Assembly: GCF_003323745.1 (NCBI RefSeq) | Contig: NZ_QOIL01000026.1 | Coordinates: 62,001-126,000 of the forward strand | Length of the DNA: 64,000 bases | Reading direction: 5' to 3' | Source of the DNA: Sphaerisporangium album | GTDB taxonomy: Bacteria; Actinomycetota; Actinomycetes; Streptosporangiales; Streptosporangiaceae | Shown: piece by piece, positions 25,341-35,368 of the stretch | Layout of the letters: every line of letters starts with the position of its first letter | Position numbering within the stretch: the first letter of the stretch is position 1 | Made by a program: the position numbers and the translations under genes | Notes under the pieces: generated by a model | Seen by the model: the letters and a program-made list of their open reading frames with translations, nothing else | The model's database searches: none | What the model was told of the DNA's origin: nothing

Positions 25341-25674
25341 TGGGAGCCTTCCCTCGTCCTGTGCGATTTCCCCGGCGTTAATCTCCCAGGTGAATCGCGG
25401 TCGGTTGGCCAAATCTGACTCACGTCGGCCGATGGGTCAACGAAGGTTCACGGCTTGTCGGGTGGGCGGTTATTTCAAGTGGGTTGAAAGAACACGTCCG
25501 GCGGGGGACGATCCTATGCCAGTAGCTTCTATCGTCCTTTCACAGCGGGTCATAACTGGTCCATCATTCTCAATAGACGCAGCGTAACCCGGGCGTGATG
25601 CTGCGTCATCGCAGGTGATGAACCGGTCGGCGATGTGGCCAGCATGAGCGGCTGGCCGCAAGGGAGGGGCCGGG
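25341..25674 (+). other. 334-bp divergent promoter region of the XRE-TPR gene
   Basis: This gap between the small minus-strand gene and the XRE-TPR gene is relatively AT-rich. It holds the inverted repeat GGACGAT/ATCGTCC (about 25506-25537) and the GCTGCGTCATCGC/GGTGATG region closer to the XRE start. These are candidate operators; no gene is visible. Confidence 0.4.
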
Positions 25675-27237
25675 ATGTCCGGCAGACAGCACAAGGAAAC
25701 GGAGTTGGCCCGGCGAACCCGGGCGCGAGGTCTGGCGACCGGGCGCAGTTCCGCCCGAATCGCCGAGGAGATTTATGAAGAGTGCTCCCCTCATTTCGGG
25801 ACAACTCGAATCAAATCACACCGCCTCGCCCATGGGGTCGCCCTTGCCGATGTGATCGAACAGGTACGCGCTCTGTTCGAACGCGACGGCAAACCGGTAC
25901 CCGGCATAGGGGAAACGCTTCTCAGCGCATACGAAAGCGGGTTGAAACGCCCCGGGCCCGAGTACCTCCACTATCTGTGTTCCGTCTACCGGGTCGAACC
26001 GGCCGCCCTCGGCTACGACGGCCCGTGCATCTGTGGCCACGGCCACCGCATGCCCGGCGTCGTGCGGGGCGGCCTCCAGGAGGTCAAACCCGAGAGTTCC
26101 CCCGAATCGCGCGAGCTGTGGGTCAAGCCGCTCAGCGACTCGACCGCGGACGGGGGTGAGGAGGACGAGAACGTGTTACGTAGGACGCTGCTGGCGATGA
26201 TCGCGGGTACCGCGGTGCCGCTGAACGACTCCGTACTCGGTGCGGCCGACAACATCCGCAGGCGCATGGACGAGACACTGGTGTCGACCACCGTGTCCCC
26301 GGCCATGCTCGATCACTGGGAAGAGGCCGCGGCCTCTTTCGGCCGGCAGTACATGAACACCCCGCCGTTGCGGCAGCTCTGCGACGTGCTCCTGGAGTTC
26401 AGCACGGTCCGGCAGGCGATGGAGCGCCACCAGCCGATCGACCTCCAGGAGCGCCTCTGCGCGCTGGCCGCCCGCCTCTCGGGCCTGGCCGGCATCATCA
26501 TGATCGACCTCGGCGACCAGCGCCTCGCCCGGTCGTTCTTCCGCACCTCGCGCACCGCCGCGGACGAGACCGGGGACCGCGCGCTGCGGGCCTGGGTCAC
26601 CGCGCGCGAGGCACTGGTGCCCCTGTTCTACGGAGATCCGCGCGAGGCCCTCAACCTCGCCAAGAAGAGCCGCGACCTCGCCGGGCAGACACCGTGCGCG
26701 GCCAAGGCCATGGCCCCCGTCGTGGAGGCCAGGGCGCTGTCGATGCTCGCCAACGCGGGAGGCAAGAAGGACGTCGTCGACCAGGCCAAGCGGGCGCTGG
26801 CCCGTGCCAGGGCCGCGTTCGCCCAGATGAACCCGGCTCAGCAGGAGGACACCGTCTTCGGCTACACCGAGCGCCAGCTCTACTTCCACCAGGGCGACGC
26901 CCTGACCCGGCTCGGGCAGACGGTCGAGGCCGACCTGATCCTGGAGCAGGCGCTGGAGAAGTACGAGGGCGACCTGCTCGACCAGACGCTCATCAGATTC
27001 GACCAGGCGCAGTGCAGGCTGCTCGAAGGCGACGGGCGCGAGGCGCTGCGGCTCGGCGAGGAGGCGGTGAACCGGGTGGGCGACGGCTTCCGGACGGACA
27101 TCATCGTGCGCCGGGCCGCCGATCTTGCCAAGGCGATTCAGGTCAAATGTGGTGACATCGACGGGCTCAGGGACTTCATCGAGCGTCTCGCGACGATGAG
27201 CCCGCCCCCTCAGGCACCGGCGGAGGCCGATGTATGA
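25675..27237 (+). CDS. XRE-type regulator with TPR-like sensor domain
   Basis: 520 residues. A divergent helix-turn-helix lies at about residues 42-108 (IKSHRLAHGVALADVIEQVRA, then LLSAYESGLKRPGPEYLHYLC), followed by a CICGHGH motif. From about residue 200 the chain is helical repeats of TPR type (LARSFFRTSRTAADETGDRALRAWV, REALNLAKKSRDLAG, QTVEADLILEQALEKYEGD). This architecture is common in actinomycetes, where such regulators sense peptides or partner proteins. GNAT start and XRE stop overlap by 4 bp, so the pair is one operon. Confidence 0.85.
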   Translation: MSGRQHKETELARRTRARGLATGRSSARIAEEIYEECSPHFGTTRIKSHRLAHGVALADVIEQVRALFERDGKPVPGIGETLLSAYESGLKRPGPEYLHYLCSVYRVEPAALGYDGPCICGHGHRMPGVVRGGLQEVKPESSPESRELWVKPLSDSTADGGEEDENVLRRTLLAMIAGTAVPLNDSVLGAADNIRRRMDETLVSTTVSPAMLDHWEEAAASFGRQYMNTPPLRQLCDVLLEFSTVRQAMERHQPIDLQERLCALAARLSGLAGIIMIDLGDQRLARSFFRTSRTAADETGDRALRAWVTAREALVPLFYGDPREALNLAKKSRDLAGQTPCAAKAMAPVVEARALSMLANAGGKKDVVDQAKRALARARAAFAQMNPAQQEDTVFGYTERQLYFHQGDALTRLGQTVEADLILEQALEKYEGDLLDQTLIRFDQAQCRLLEGDGREALRLGEEAVNRVGDGFRTDIIVRRAADLAKAIQVKCGDIDGLRDFIERLATMSPPPQAPAEADV

Positions 27238-27731
27238 CGCTTGCGCTCAGGCGGTATCGCTGGTCGGATCGGGAAGCCGTCTGGGACCTGCACCGCACCT
27301 GTCTCGCCCAGGTCGGGATCACCCTGGGAGACGGGGTCTACTACGACGATGACATCCCGCGCATCAACGAGGTCTACCTGGCCGACCGGGGCGAGTTCCT
27401 GGTCGGCGAGGTAGAGGGCGCCGGCATCGTGGCCATGGGCGGCCTGCGGCGCGTCGACGACGCGTGCGCGGAGCTGTGCCGGCTGCGGGTCCGTCCCGAC
27501 TTCCAGCGGCGCGGGTTCGGCACGCTGATCATCGACGCGCTGGAGGAGTCCGCGCGGAGGCTCGGCTACAGCACGCTGCGTGGTGACACGACGCTGGCGC
27601 AGGGTGCGGCGCTGGAGCTCTACCGGAAGTACGGCTGGCGGGAAGTCCGCCGGGAGCAGAGGGGCGGACTTGTGGTTGTTTACGGGGAGAAGCCCCTGAC
27701 GTCGCAGCCTTCATCGCAACTTACCCGCTAG
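27234..27731 (+). CDS. GNAT acetyltransferase coupled to the XRE-TPR regulator
   Basis: 165 residues, ATG overlapping the XRE stop (ATGA). A single GNAT fold: LRRYRWSDREAVWDLHRTCL, EFLVGEVEGAGIVAMGGL, acetyl-CoA motif RVRPDFQRRGFGTLIIDALEE, and YRKYGWREVRRE near the end. The substrate is unknown. Tight coupling to a regulator hints that it modifies the regulator's target or ligand; the peptide gene 110 bp downstream is a conceivable substrate because it is Lys-rich (speculation). Confidence 0.88.
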   Translation: MTLALRRYRWSDREAVWDLHRTCLAQVGITLGDGVYYDDDIPRINEVYLADRGEFLVGEVEGAGIVAMGGLRRVDDACAELCRLRVRPDFQRRGFGTLIIDALEESARRLGYSTLRGDTTLAQGAALELYRKYGWREVRREQRGGLVVVYGEKPLTSQPSSQLTR

Positions 27732-27773
27732 GCGGCAAAATATATCTTATTTCGATCCAGACGCTGCCTATGC

Positions 27774-27801
27774 TTGCGGATTTATCGATTTGTCCGATAA
27801 T
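27774..27801 (+). promoter_or_regulatory. Promoter overlapped by an inverted repeat, upstream of the peptide gene
   Basis: TTGCGG (27774-27779) and GATAAT (27796-27801) are 16 nt apart. The inverted repeat TTTATCG (27781-27787) / CGATAAT (27795-27801), with a 7-nt centre, occupies the spacer and the -10. A similar pair of half-sites recurs inside the downstream gene at 28440-28459. Confidence 0.55.
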
Positions 27802-27802
27802 T

Positions 27803-27823
27803 AGGTCTTTGTAGTGAAGACCT
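27803..27823 (+). promoter_or_regulatory. 5' UTR hairpin before the peptide gene
   Basis: AGGTCTT and AAGACCT (7 bp, 7-nt loop) lie just downstream of the predicted -10 and end 2 nt before the GAGGAGAGGG ribosome-binding site. It may stabilise the transcript or control translation. Confidence 0.5.
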
Positions 27824-27839
27824 GAGGAGAGGGCACCCG

Positions 27840-27914
27840 ATGAAGAAGATCGTCGTCCGCAAGCCTGGCATGGTCCATCTCACCGGCAGCGCGAGTGCGA
27901 TCCACAAGGGGTGA
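27840..27914 (+). CDS. 24-residue basic peptide (possible precursor or signal peptide)
   Basis: ATG at 27840, 6 nt after a strong GAGGAGAGGG, and TGA at 27912-27914. The peptide begins MKKIVVRKPGMV and ends IHKG, with Thr and three Ser in between and no Cys. It has five Lys/Arg in the first eleven residues. The stop codon overlaps the GTG of the next gene by 3 nt, so the two are translationally coupled. The short length, fixed coupling and dedicated promoter suggest a genuine peptide gene. RiPP-like precursor, signal peptide and leader peptide are all possible; I do not recognise a family. Confidence 0.6.
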   Translation: MKKIVVRKPGMVHLTGSASAIHKG

Positions 27915-29938
27915 CCGGCCGTCCCGGCCACCTCTGGATCCACGGGGGGCGCTCGCGCGACCGCCTGACCGTGCTCGACGGGCTCGGCCTGCCGTGGTGG
28001 CCGATCCCGGTCGTCGACGCCCACCGGCGCCTTCGAGGGCCGTACACCTTCGGGGGAGCGCTGCTCCATGCCTTGGTGCCGGCCGCGCTTGAGCGCGCCC
28101 CCGGTGTCGTGGCGGACCACGACATCGAGATCCGAGCGGCGGCACCCGATCTTCGGGACCGGGTGCCCGCCCGCCGGGATCCCCTGTACGTCCGCCTGCC
28201 CGACGAGGAGCGCATCCTCGTGCCGGCCCCGCGCCGCACGCTGCGGATCGCGAATGGAATCGCCGAATTCGTCCGGGACTGCGGGGTGAAGCTCCCGGCC
28301 ATCGTGGCCGAGAACGTCGACGAGGCGGACGAGACCGACCGCGAACTTCTCCACACGCTGTCGCGCCGTTTCGACTCCGCTCGATTGACAATTGTCGTGT
28401 GTTCGAGTAAAGCGCCCCAAGATTGGTTTAGCGGGCAGGCGATAAAAGCGGATTTATCGGCTACGGAAGATCCACGGGATCTTGCCGACCGTTATGTCGC
28501 CTTCGATGGCACCCTGGACGACCCCCGGGCGCCCGCCGCCTACCACGCCCTGCCCCCCGCAGAGCGTGCCCGCCTGCACGACCGGCGCGCCGACGCGCTC
28601 GCCGCCACCGGGGAGCGGTCCCACGCCCTGGGCGCCATCCCCTACCACCGCGAGCACGGGAGCGACCCGTCCGGCGCGGGGGTGGAGGCGCTGTGGGACG
28701 CACTGGACCACTGCCTGGGCGAGGGCTTCCTGCACGCCGCCGCCGACTTCGGGCTGCGCGGCCTGGCCCTGGCCGAGCCGGCGACGGGCCGGTGGTGGAA
28801 CCTGCTCCAGGGTACGGCGACCGCGCTGGCCGGCCTCGGACGCCGGGACGAGGCGCGCGAGCTGTACGAGCGGGCCCGCCGCGCCAGCCTGGATCCGGAG
28901 GTGCACTCGGCGGCGGCCTACGGCGCCGCCATGCTGGACGCGCGCCACCCCGACCCCGCCCGGCGCGACCTCGGCCGCGCCCAGGGCTGGGTCAACGAGG
29001 CCATCGCGATCTCCACGCTGCTGCCCGACCGCGCCGTCCGCGCCTTCAAGCTGGGCTTCGACCTCAACGGCAAGGCCCTCATCGAGATGCGCGCGGGCCG
29101 CGTCGAGGCGGCGCTCACGCTGGTCGAATCCGCCATCAAGCTCGCCGAGACCGATCTTCCCCCCGAGCGCCACCTGGTCCACCGCATGATCCTGCGCGCC
29201 AACCGGGCGCAGCTCCTCGGCGTGATGGGTCACCCCGAGGAGGCCCTGGCCGACCTGGACGCCGCCGTGGCGATGGACCCCGACTACCCCGACTATCACC
29301 TGGACCGCGGCAACCTGCTCTTCCAGATGGGCCGCACGGAGGCGGCGCTGGCCGACTACGACGCCGCCGCCCGGCTGAGCCCGCCCCTGCCCGAGGCGCA
29401 CTACAACCGCGCCCAGCTCCTGCTCGCCGAGGGCGACCTCCCGGCGGCCAGGGCCGACCTCGACCGCGTGATCGAGCTCGACCCCGGCTACCTCGACGCC
29501 TACATCAACCGCGCCGGGCTGCTGGCCCAGCTCGGCCTCGACGGGGCCGCGCGGGCCGACGTGGACGCCGGGCTGGCGCTCGCCCCGCGCAACCCCCACC
29601 TGTTGTGCGTCCTCGGGCAGCTCGAAACCGTGGCCGGGCGGTACGCGCGGGCGCGCGAGGCGTTCGACGGGGCGCTCGCGGCCGCGCCCGGCCTCGTCCC
29701 GGCGTGGGCCGGACGGGCGAGCCTGCGGTACGAGACGGCCGACCTGGAGGGCGCGGTGGCCGACCTGACGCGCGCCCTCGGCCTGGGCGAGGACGCGGCG
29801 CTCTACTTCAACCGCGCCGTCGCCCTCGGAGACCTCGGCCGCCGGGCCGCCGCCCTGGCCGACCTGCGCCGGGCCCAGGAACTGGCCCCGGACGACGAGG
29901 ACATCCTCACCGCCCTCCGCGAGCACCCGTCCGGCTGA
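27911..29938 (+). CDS. Degenerate STAND-like protein with C-terminal TPR array
   Basis: 675 residues, GTG start inside the peptide stop codon. The N-terminal 180 residues resemble a STAND/AAA module but lack a Walker A: the expected P-loop position reads LWIHGGRSRDRLTVLDGLGL. A Walker-B-like strand survives (PAIVAENVDEADETDRELLH, then LTIVVCSS). A winged-helix-like linker (about 200-245) and helical repeats follow, with about seven clear TPRs between residues 425 and 670 (for example HLDRGNLLFQMGRTEAALAD and HYNRAQLLLAEGDLPAARAD). It should bind protein or peptide partners and not hydrolyse ATP. The coupled 24-residue peptide is the obvious candidate ligand (inference). Confidence 0.75.
   Translation: MTGRPGHLWIHGGRSRDRLTVLDGLGLPWWPIPVVDAHRRLRGPYTFGGALLHALVPAALERAPGVVADHDIEIRAAAPDLRDRVPARRDPLYVRLPDEERILVPAPRRTLRIANGIAEFVRDCGVKLPAIVAENVDEADETDRELLHTLSRRFDSARLTIVVCSSKAPQDWFSGQAIKADLSATEDPRDLADRYVAFDGTLDDPRAPAAYHALPPAERARLHDRRADALAATGERSHALGAIPYHREHGSDPSGAGVEALWDALDHCLGEGFLHAAADFGLRGLALAEPATGRWWNLLQGTATALAGLGRRDEARELYERARRASLDPEVHSAAAYGAAMLDARHPDPARRDLGRAQGWVNEAIAISTLLPDRAVRAFKLGFDLNGKALIEMRAGRVEAALTLVESAIKLAETDLPPERHLVHRMILRANRAQLLGVMGHPEEALADLDAAVAMDPDYPDYHLDRGNLLFQMGRTEAALADYDAAARLSPPLPEAHYNRAQLLLAEGDLPAARADLDRVIELDPGYLDAYINRAGLLAQLGLDGAARADVDAGLALAPRNPHLLCVLGQLETVAGRYARAREAFDGALAAAPGLVPAWAGRASLRYETADLEGAVADLTRALGLGEDAALYFNRAVALGDLGRRAAALADLRRAQELAPDDEDILTALREHPSG
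28385..28413 (+). promoter_or_regulatory. Promoter-like sequence inside the STAND/TPR gene
   Basis: TTGACA (28385-28390) and TAAAGC (28408-28413) with a 17-nt spacer lie in an AT-rich patch (about 28380-28470) of an otherwise GC-rich gene. The -35 overlaps the perfect palindrome GACAATTGTC, and CGATAAA/TTTATCG half-sites follow at 28440-28459. A transcript from here could make the TPR part alone. Confidence 0.45.
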
Positions 29939-29963
29939 CCGGAGGACGAGGACGCCGCCAGTG

Positions 29964-30470
29964 TCACTCGCGACGCCGGCCGGGTAGTTCCTCACGAGGC
30001 GGGCTGGGTTCCTCGCGAGGCCGGCAGGTCTCCTCCAGCAGGCCGACGATCCGCGCCATGGCGGGCGGCTCGACCGGCTCGGGCAGGGCCGCGATCTCCT
30101 CCGGGGTGAACCAGCCGTGCCCGAGGAAGGTCTCCTGCTCCTCGCCGGTCAGCGTGGCGGGCGCCACCCGCGGGGATCCGGGGAAGCGCGCGAGGTAGAA
30201 GGGCTCCACCTTGACGTAGTGGACGCCGAGCCAGTGGTAGTCGCGCTCCACCGGCACCGACACGTCGGCCACCGCGTCACCGGGCAGCCCGGTCTCCTCG
30301 GCGAGCTCCCGGCGCGCCGCCTCCAGCGGCGTCTCCCCGGGATCGATGCCACCCCCCGGCGGCTCCCAGAACACCACCCCGCTGACGGTGTCCCGCCAGC
30401 GCAACAACAACACCCGTCCCTGGCCGTCGACACAGACCACCCGCGCGGCCGGCCGGTCACTGCTCGCCAT
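29964..30470 (-). CDS. Nudix hydrolase
   Basis: 168 residues from the ATG at 30470 (GAGGG 5 nt upstream; a GTG two codons earlier is possible). The Nudix box is complete: GGGIDPGETPLEAARRELAEETGL fits Gx5Ex7REUxEExGU (quoted as a pattern, about residues 42-64). The enzyme hydrolyses a nucleoside diphosphate linked to another moiety; the substrate is not readable. The C terminus is a Pro/Arg/Glu-rich tail. Confidence 0.9.
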   Translation of the reverse strand: MASSDRPAARVVCVDGQGRVLLLRWRDTVSGVVFWEPPGGGIDPGETPLEAARRELAEETGLPGDAVADVSVPVERDYHWLGVHYVKVEPFYLARFPGSPRVAPATLTGEEQETFLGHGWFTPEEIAALPEPVEPPAMARIVGLLEETCRPREEPSPPREELPGRRRE

Positions 30471-30577
30471 CGACACCCTCGCCCGTCATCCGATCCCCGG
30501 ACGGTACCGCACCGATCCACCGACGTGAACGGAGCCCTCGCCGGTGCGTGGGCGTTCGGTCGGTCGGTCGTGCGGTC

Positions 30578-30982
30578 CTAGGGCTGGGGTTCACCGGGGA
30601 TGTCCGGCCAGGTGTTGGCGTTGACGATCTTCCAGAACTCGTCGGGGGACTCCTTGGGGCGGTTGGAGTGGGCCTCCAGTTCGGCGGCGATGGCACGCTG
30701 CTCCTCGTAGGCGTCCTTCATCGCGTCGAGCCACTCGACCGGGTCGATGCCGGCCGCCTGGGCGGATCTGAGCGCCATGTCGGCGTACTGCTCCGGCGTC
30801 GCGTTGAACTTCCAGCCGGTGCGGGCGAGCAGCTGCTCGTCGGTGAGCTCGCCGCGCCGCCACGCGATCGTCTCGGCGAGATGCTCGGCCACGAACACCG
30901 CGTTGACGTACCCAGGAAGCATCGCCGCCAGCGCGACGGCCGCCCTCTTCTCTCCCGGTGACAAGGTGTCCCACTTCAGCAC
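30578..30982 (-). CDS. Hypothetical protein, small actinobacterial family
   Basis: 134 residues from a GTG at 30982 with GGAGAGGAG 8 nt upstream; the frame is open to 31237 but without a good start. A helical N terminus (TLSPGEKRAAVALAAML) and a long central helix (AETIAWRRGELTDEQLLARTGW) precede a conserved-looking C terminus (DEFWKIVNANTWPDIPGE). No known domain is evident. Gene composition (GC-rich third positions) supports coding. Confidence 0.62.
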   Translation of the reverse strand: MLKWDTLSPGEKRAAVALAAMLPGYVNAVFVAEHLAETIAWRRGELTDEQLLARTGWKFNATPEQYADMALRSAQAAGIDPVEWLDAMKDAYEEQRAIAAELEAHSNRPKESPDEFWKIVNANTWPDIPGEPQP

Positions 30983-31071
30983 CCGCCGGCTCCTCTCCGC
31001 TCCCTCGGGCGCCACTGTAACTCTCGTCCGGGCCCGCCGCGAGGAACATGTCCGGCCGGCCCCGGCGAGGC

Positions 31072-31233
31072 TCAGTCGGTCACGACGAGGTCGGCCAGGT
31101 CGAGGTGCCGGGACAGCTCGGCCACGTCCGTGTAGTAGGCCACGTAATCCCGGCCTCGGCGCACGCGCAACAAGGGCTGGTTGCCGAGGACCAGGGCCTC
31201 GACCTCGAATCCTCTGCTGTCGACCCATTTCAC
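31072..31233 (-). CDS. 53-residue hypothetical protein
   Basis: GTG at 31233 to TGA at 31074. The sequence opens MKWVDSRGFEVEALVLGNQP, continues LLRVRRGRDYVAYYTDVAEL, and closes SRHLDLADLVVTD. Small proteins of this pattern (KWV start, LRV-R-G-YVA core, VAEL-RH-DLA end) recur in actinomycetes, and codon use is normal for this genome. No ribosome-binding site is obvious. The function is unknown to me. Confidence 0.6.
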   Translation of the reverse strand: MKWVDSRGFEVEALVLGNQPLLRVRRGRDYVAYYTDVAELSRHLDLADLVVTD

Positions 31234-31444
31234 GCATTAGAGGCTATGAAGCCGCAGGTCAACGGGGGGCAAGAGATGCTGTGGATTTGCGCCTCAGTAC
31301 CGTTGGGCGAGTGCAATGCACCTTTTGCCCGCGTCTGCCGGGGGCGTCCGTCCGGCCCGGCGCACTGCGTTCGGCCGTGGACGGCGCCCCGGCCCTCGCC
31401 GAGCGGTAATCTGCCTCAGGCGCAGAGGAAAGGGTGAGACGTCG

Positions 31445-32293
31445 GTGGGCTCCGAGTATGTACTGACCTTGTCCTGTCCGGACAAGCCGGGCGTGGTGGC
31501 GGCGGTCTCCGGGCTGCTGGCCGCGCGCCGGTGCAACATCACCGAGAGTCAGCAGTTCGGCGACCCGGTGGCCGGGCGCTTCTTCATGCGGGTCCAGTTC
31601 ACCTCCTCGCTGATCGAGGACGAGCTGCGCACGGCCTTCGCGGCGCTCGTCCCCGAGCTCGCCATGGAGTTCCGCCTGCACGACCTCGCGGTCAAGCCCC
31701 GGGTGCTGGTGATGGTCAGCAAGCTCGGCCACTGCCTGAACGACCTGCTGTACCGCACGCGCTCGGGCCTGCTGGACATCGAGATCGTCGCCGTCGTCTC
31801 CAACCACCCCGACATGCGGCCGCTCACCCAGTCCTACGGCATCGACTACCACCACCTGCCGGTGACGCCCGAGACCAAGCCGCGCCAGGAGGCCGAGGTC
31901 CTCACGCTGGTCGAGCACTACCGCGCCGACCTGGTCGTGCTCGCCCGCTACATGCAGGTGCTCTCGGCGGACCTGTGCGCCAAGCTCAGCGGCAGGGTGA
32001 TCAACATCCACCACTCGTTCCTGCCGTCGTTCAAGGGCGCCAAGCCCTACCACCAGGCGTACTCACGCGGGGTGAAGCTGATCGGCGCGACCGCGCACTA
32101 CGTGACCGCCGACCTGGACGAGGGGCCGATCATCGAGCAGGAGGTCGCGCGGGTGGACCACACCCACTCGCCCGACGACCTGGCCGCGATGGGCCGGGAC
32201 GTCGAGCGGCTCGCGCTCGCCCGGGCCGTCCGCTGGCACGCGGAACAGCGCGTGCTGCTGGACGGCCACAAGACGATCGTCTTCCCGCGCTGA
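31445..32293 (+). CDS. purU: Formyltetrahydrofolate deformylase
   Basis: 282 residues from the GTG at 31445 with GAAAGGGTGAG upstream. The N-terminal ACT domain (YVLTLSCPDKPGVVAAVSGLL, quoted in part) is followed by a formyltransferase fold with the catalytic block INIHHSFLPSFKGAKPYHQA and IGATAHYVTADLDEGPIIEQ. It hydrolyses 10-formyl-THF to formate and THF, balancing one-carbon units and supplying formate to purine synthesis. Length is standard for PurU. Confidence 0.95.
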   Translation: MGSEYVLTLSCPDKPGVVAAVSGLLAARRCNITESQQFGDPVAGRFFMRVQFTSSLIEDELRTAFAALVPELAMEFRLHDLAVKPRVLVMVSKLGHCLNDLLYRTRSGLLDIEIVAVVSNHPDMRPLTQSYGIDYHHLPVTPETKPRQEAEVLTLVEHYRADLVVLARYMQVLSADLCAKLSGRVINIHHSFLPSFKGAKPYHQAYSRGVKLIGATAHYVTADLDEGPIIEQEVARVDHTHSPDDLAAMGRDVERLALARAVRWHAEQRVLLDGHKTIVFPR

Positions 32294-32302
32294 GGTCGCC
32301 CC

Positions 32303-34375
<2,073 letters not shown>

Positions 34376-34742
34376 GTAGCGAGCTTATGGCACCCCCCTT
34401 ACCGGTCGTGAGACATGGTTTTGACAATCCCCGCCCCGGTGGCGGATCTGGTGGATCGTCACCGATCCAGAGTGATCTTTACCCAATAGGTTTGCTTACC
34501 AGGGCCAACCGGACATAAAACGGAAGGCGGGGTCTTGGAGACACGACCGTTAATTGGGGTGGCGGGAGAGTCGACGGAAAGGCCACACTTGCTGAAGGGC
34601 GGTGCCGTGGAACCCATCCGCTGGGCCGTCCGGCGGAGGTCCACGTGACGGAATCATCCGGGGCCCAAGACGACGGGCCGCAAGACGGGGTGCGCTGCGG
34701 CGCATCCCTTTCGACGACCTACATGGCAAGAAGGGCCGGCTG
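34376..34742 (+). other. 367-bp region upstream of the HNH gene
   Basis: Lower GC than its flanks. It contains GGATC-type half sites in both orientations (about 34446-34470) and a candidate promoter TTGCTT-17-ATAAAA (about 34491-34520). It also holds a 32-codon ORF (GTG at 34645, GGAGGT 4 nt upstream) that ends in the TGATG overlap with the HNH start codon. That ORF may be a leader peptide or chance. Confidence 0.4.
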
Positions 34743-35252
34743 ATGCGCCAGGTCCTGCTGCTGAACGCCACCTTCGAGCCGCTGACCACGCTCAACCTGC
34801 ACCGGGCCGTCGTGCTCGTGATCAGGGAGAAGGCGGACGTCGTCCATCGTGACGGCCGGGGTGCGGTGCTGCGCTCCGCGTCGCGGACGGTGGACGTCCC
34901 CTCGGTCATCCGGTTGAGGAGATATGTCCGCATTCCTTACCGCTCGCGCATCCCGCTGACCCGGGCCGCGCTCATGCGCAGGGACGACTACCGGTGCGCG
35001 TACTGCGGCCAGCGCGCGGAGACCATCGACCACGTGCTGCCCCGCTCGCGGGGCGGTCTCCACACGTGGGAGAACTGCGTCGCCTCGTGCATGCAGTGCA
35101 ACCACCGCAAGGCCGACCGTCTGCTGGAAGAGATCGGCTGGTCGCTGCGCGTGGCGCCGATCGTCCCGAGAGGCGTCCACTGGCGGCTCATCGGGGCCCA
35201 GTTCGACGGCGACCCGCAGTGGGCGCCCTACCTCGCCGAGACGGCGGCCTGA
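34743..35252 (+). CDS. HNH endonuclease
   Basis: 169 residues from the ATG at 34743 (MRQVLLLNATFEPLTTLN, the usual family start). The HNH fold is complete: CAYCGQRAETIDHVLPRSRGG (quoted across the CxxC and H parts), then HTWENCVASCMQCNHRKAD. Four cysteines (CxxC twice) bind zinc, and the H-N-H residues are the nuclease site. Proteins of this class are widespread in actinobacteria as stand-alone genes; a restriction or repair role is not proven. The stretch before the ATG could also be read as coding but lacks family sequence. Confidence 0.9.
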   Translation: MRQVLLLNATFEPLTTLNLHRAVVLVIREKADVVHRDGRGAVLRSASRTVDVPSVIRLRRYVRIPYRSRIPLTRAALMRRDDYRCAYCGQRAETIDHVLPRSRGGLHTWENCVASCMQCNHRKADRLLEEIGWSLRVAPIVPRGVHWRLIGAQFDGDPQWAPYLAETAA

Positions 35253-35368
35253 CGCGCGTCCTCGGGGGCCGGAACGCCATCCAGGCTCCGGCCCCGAGGG
35301 GTCGTACGGCGAGGCCGGTGTGCCCTGGCGGGTGCCGCCGGCCGCCCTGTTCGTCGTACCCTGAGGGC

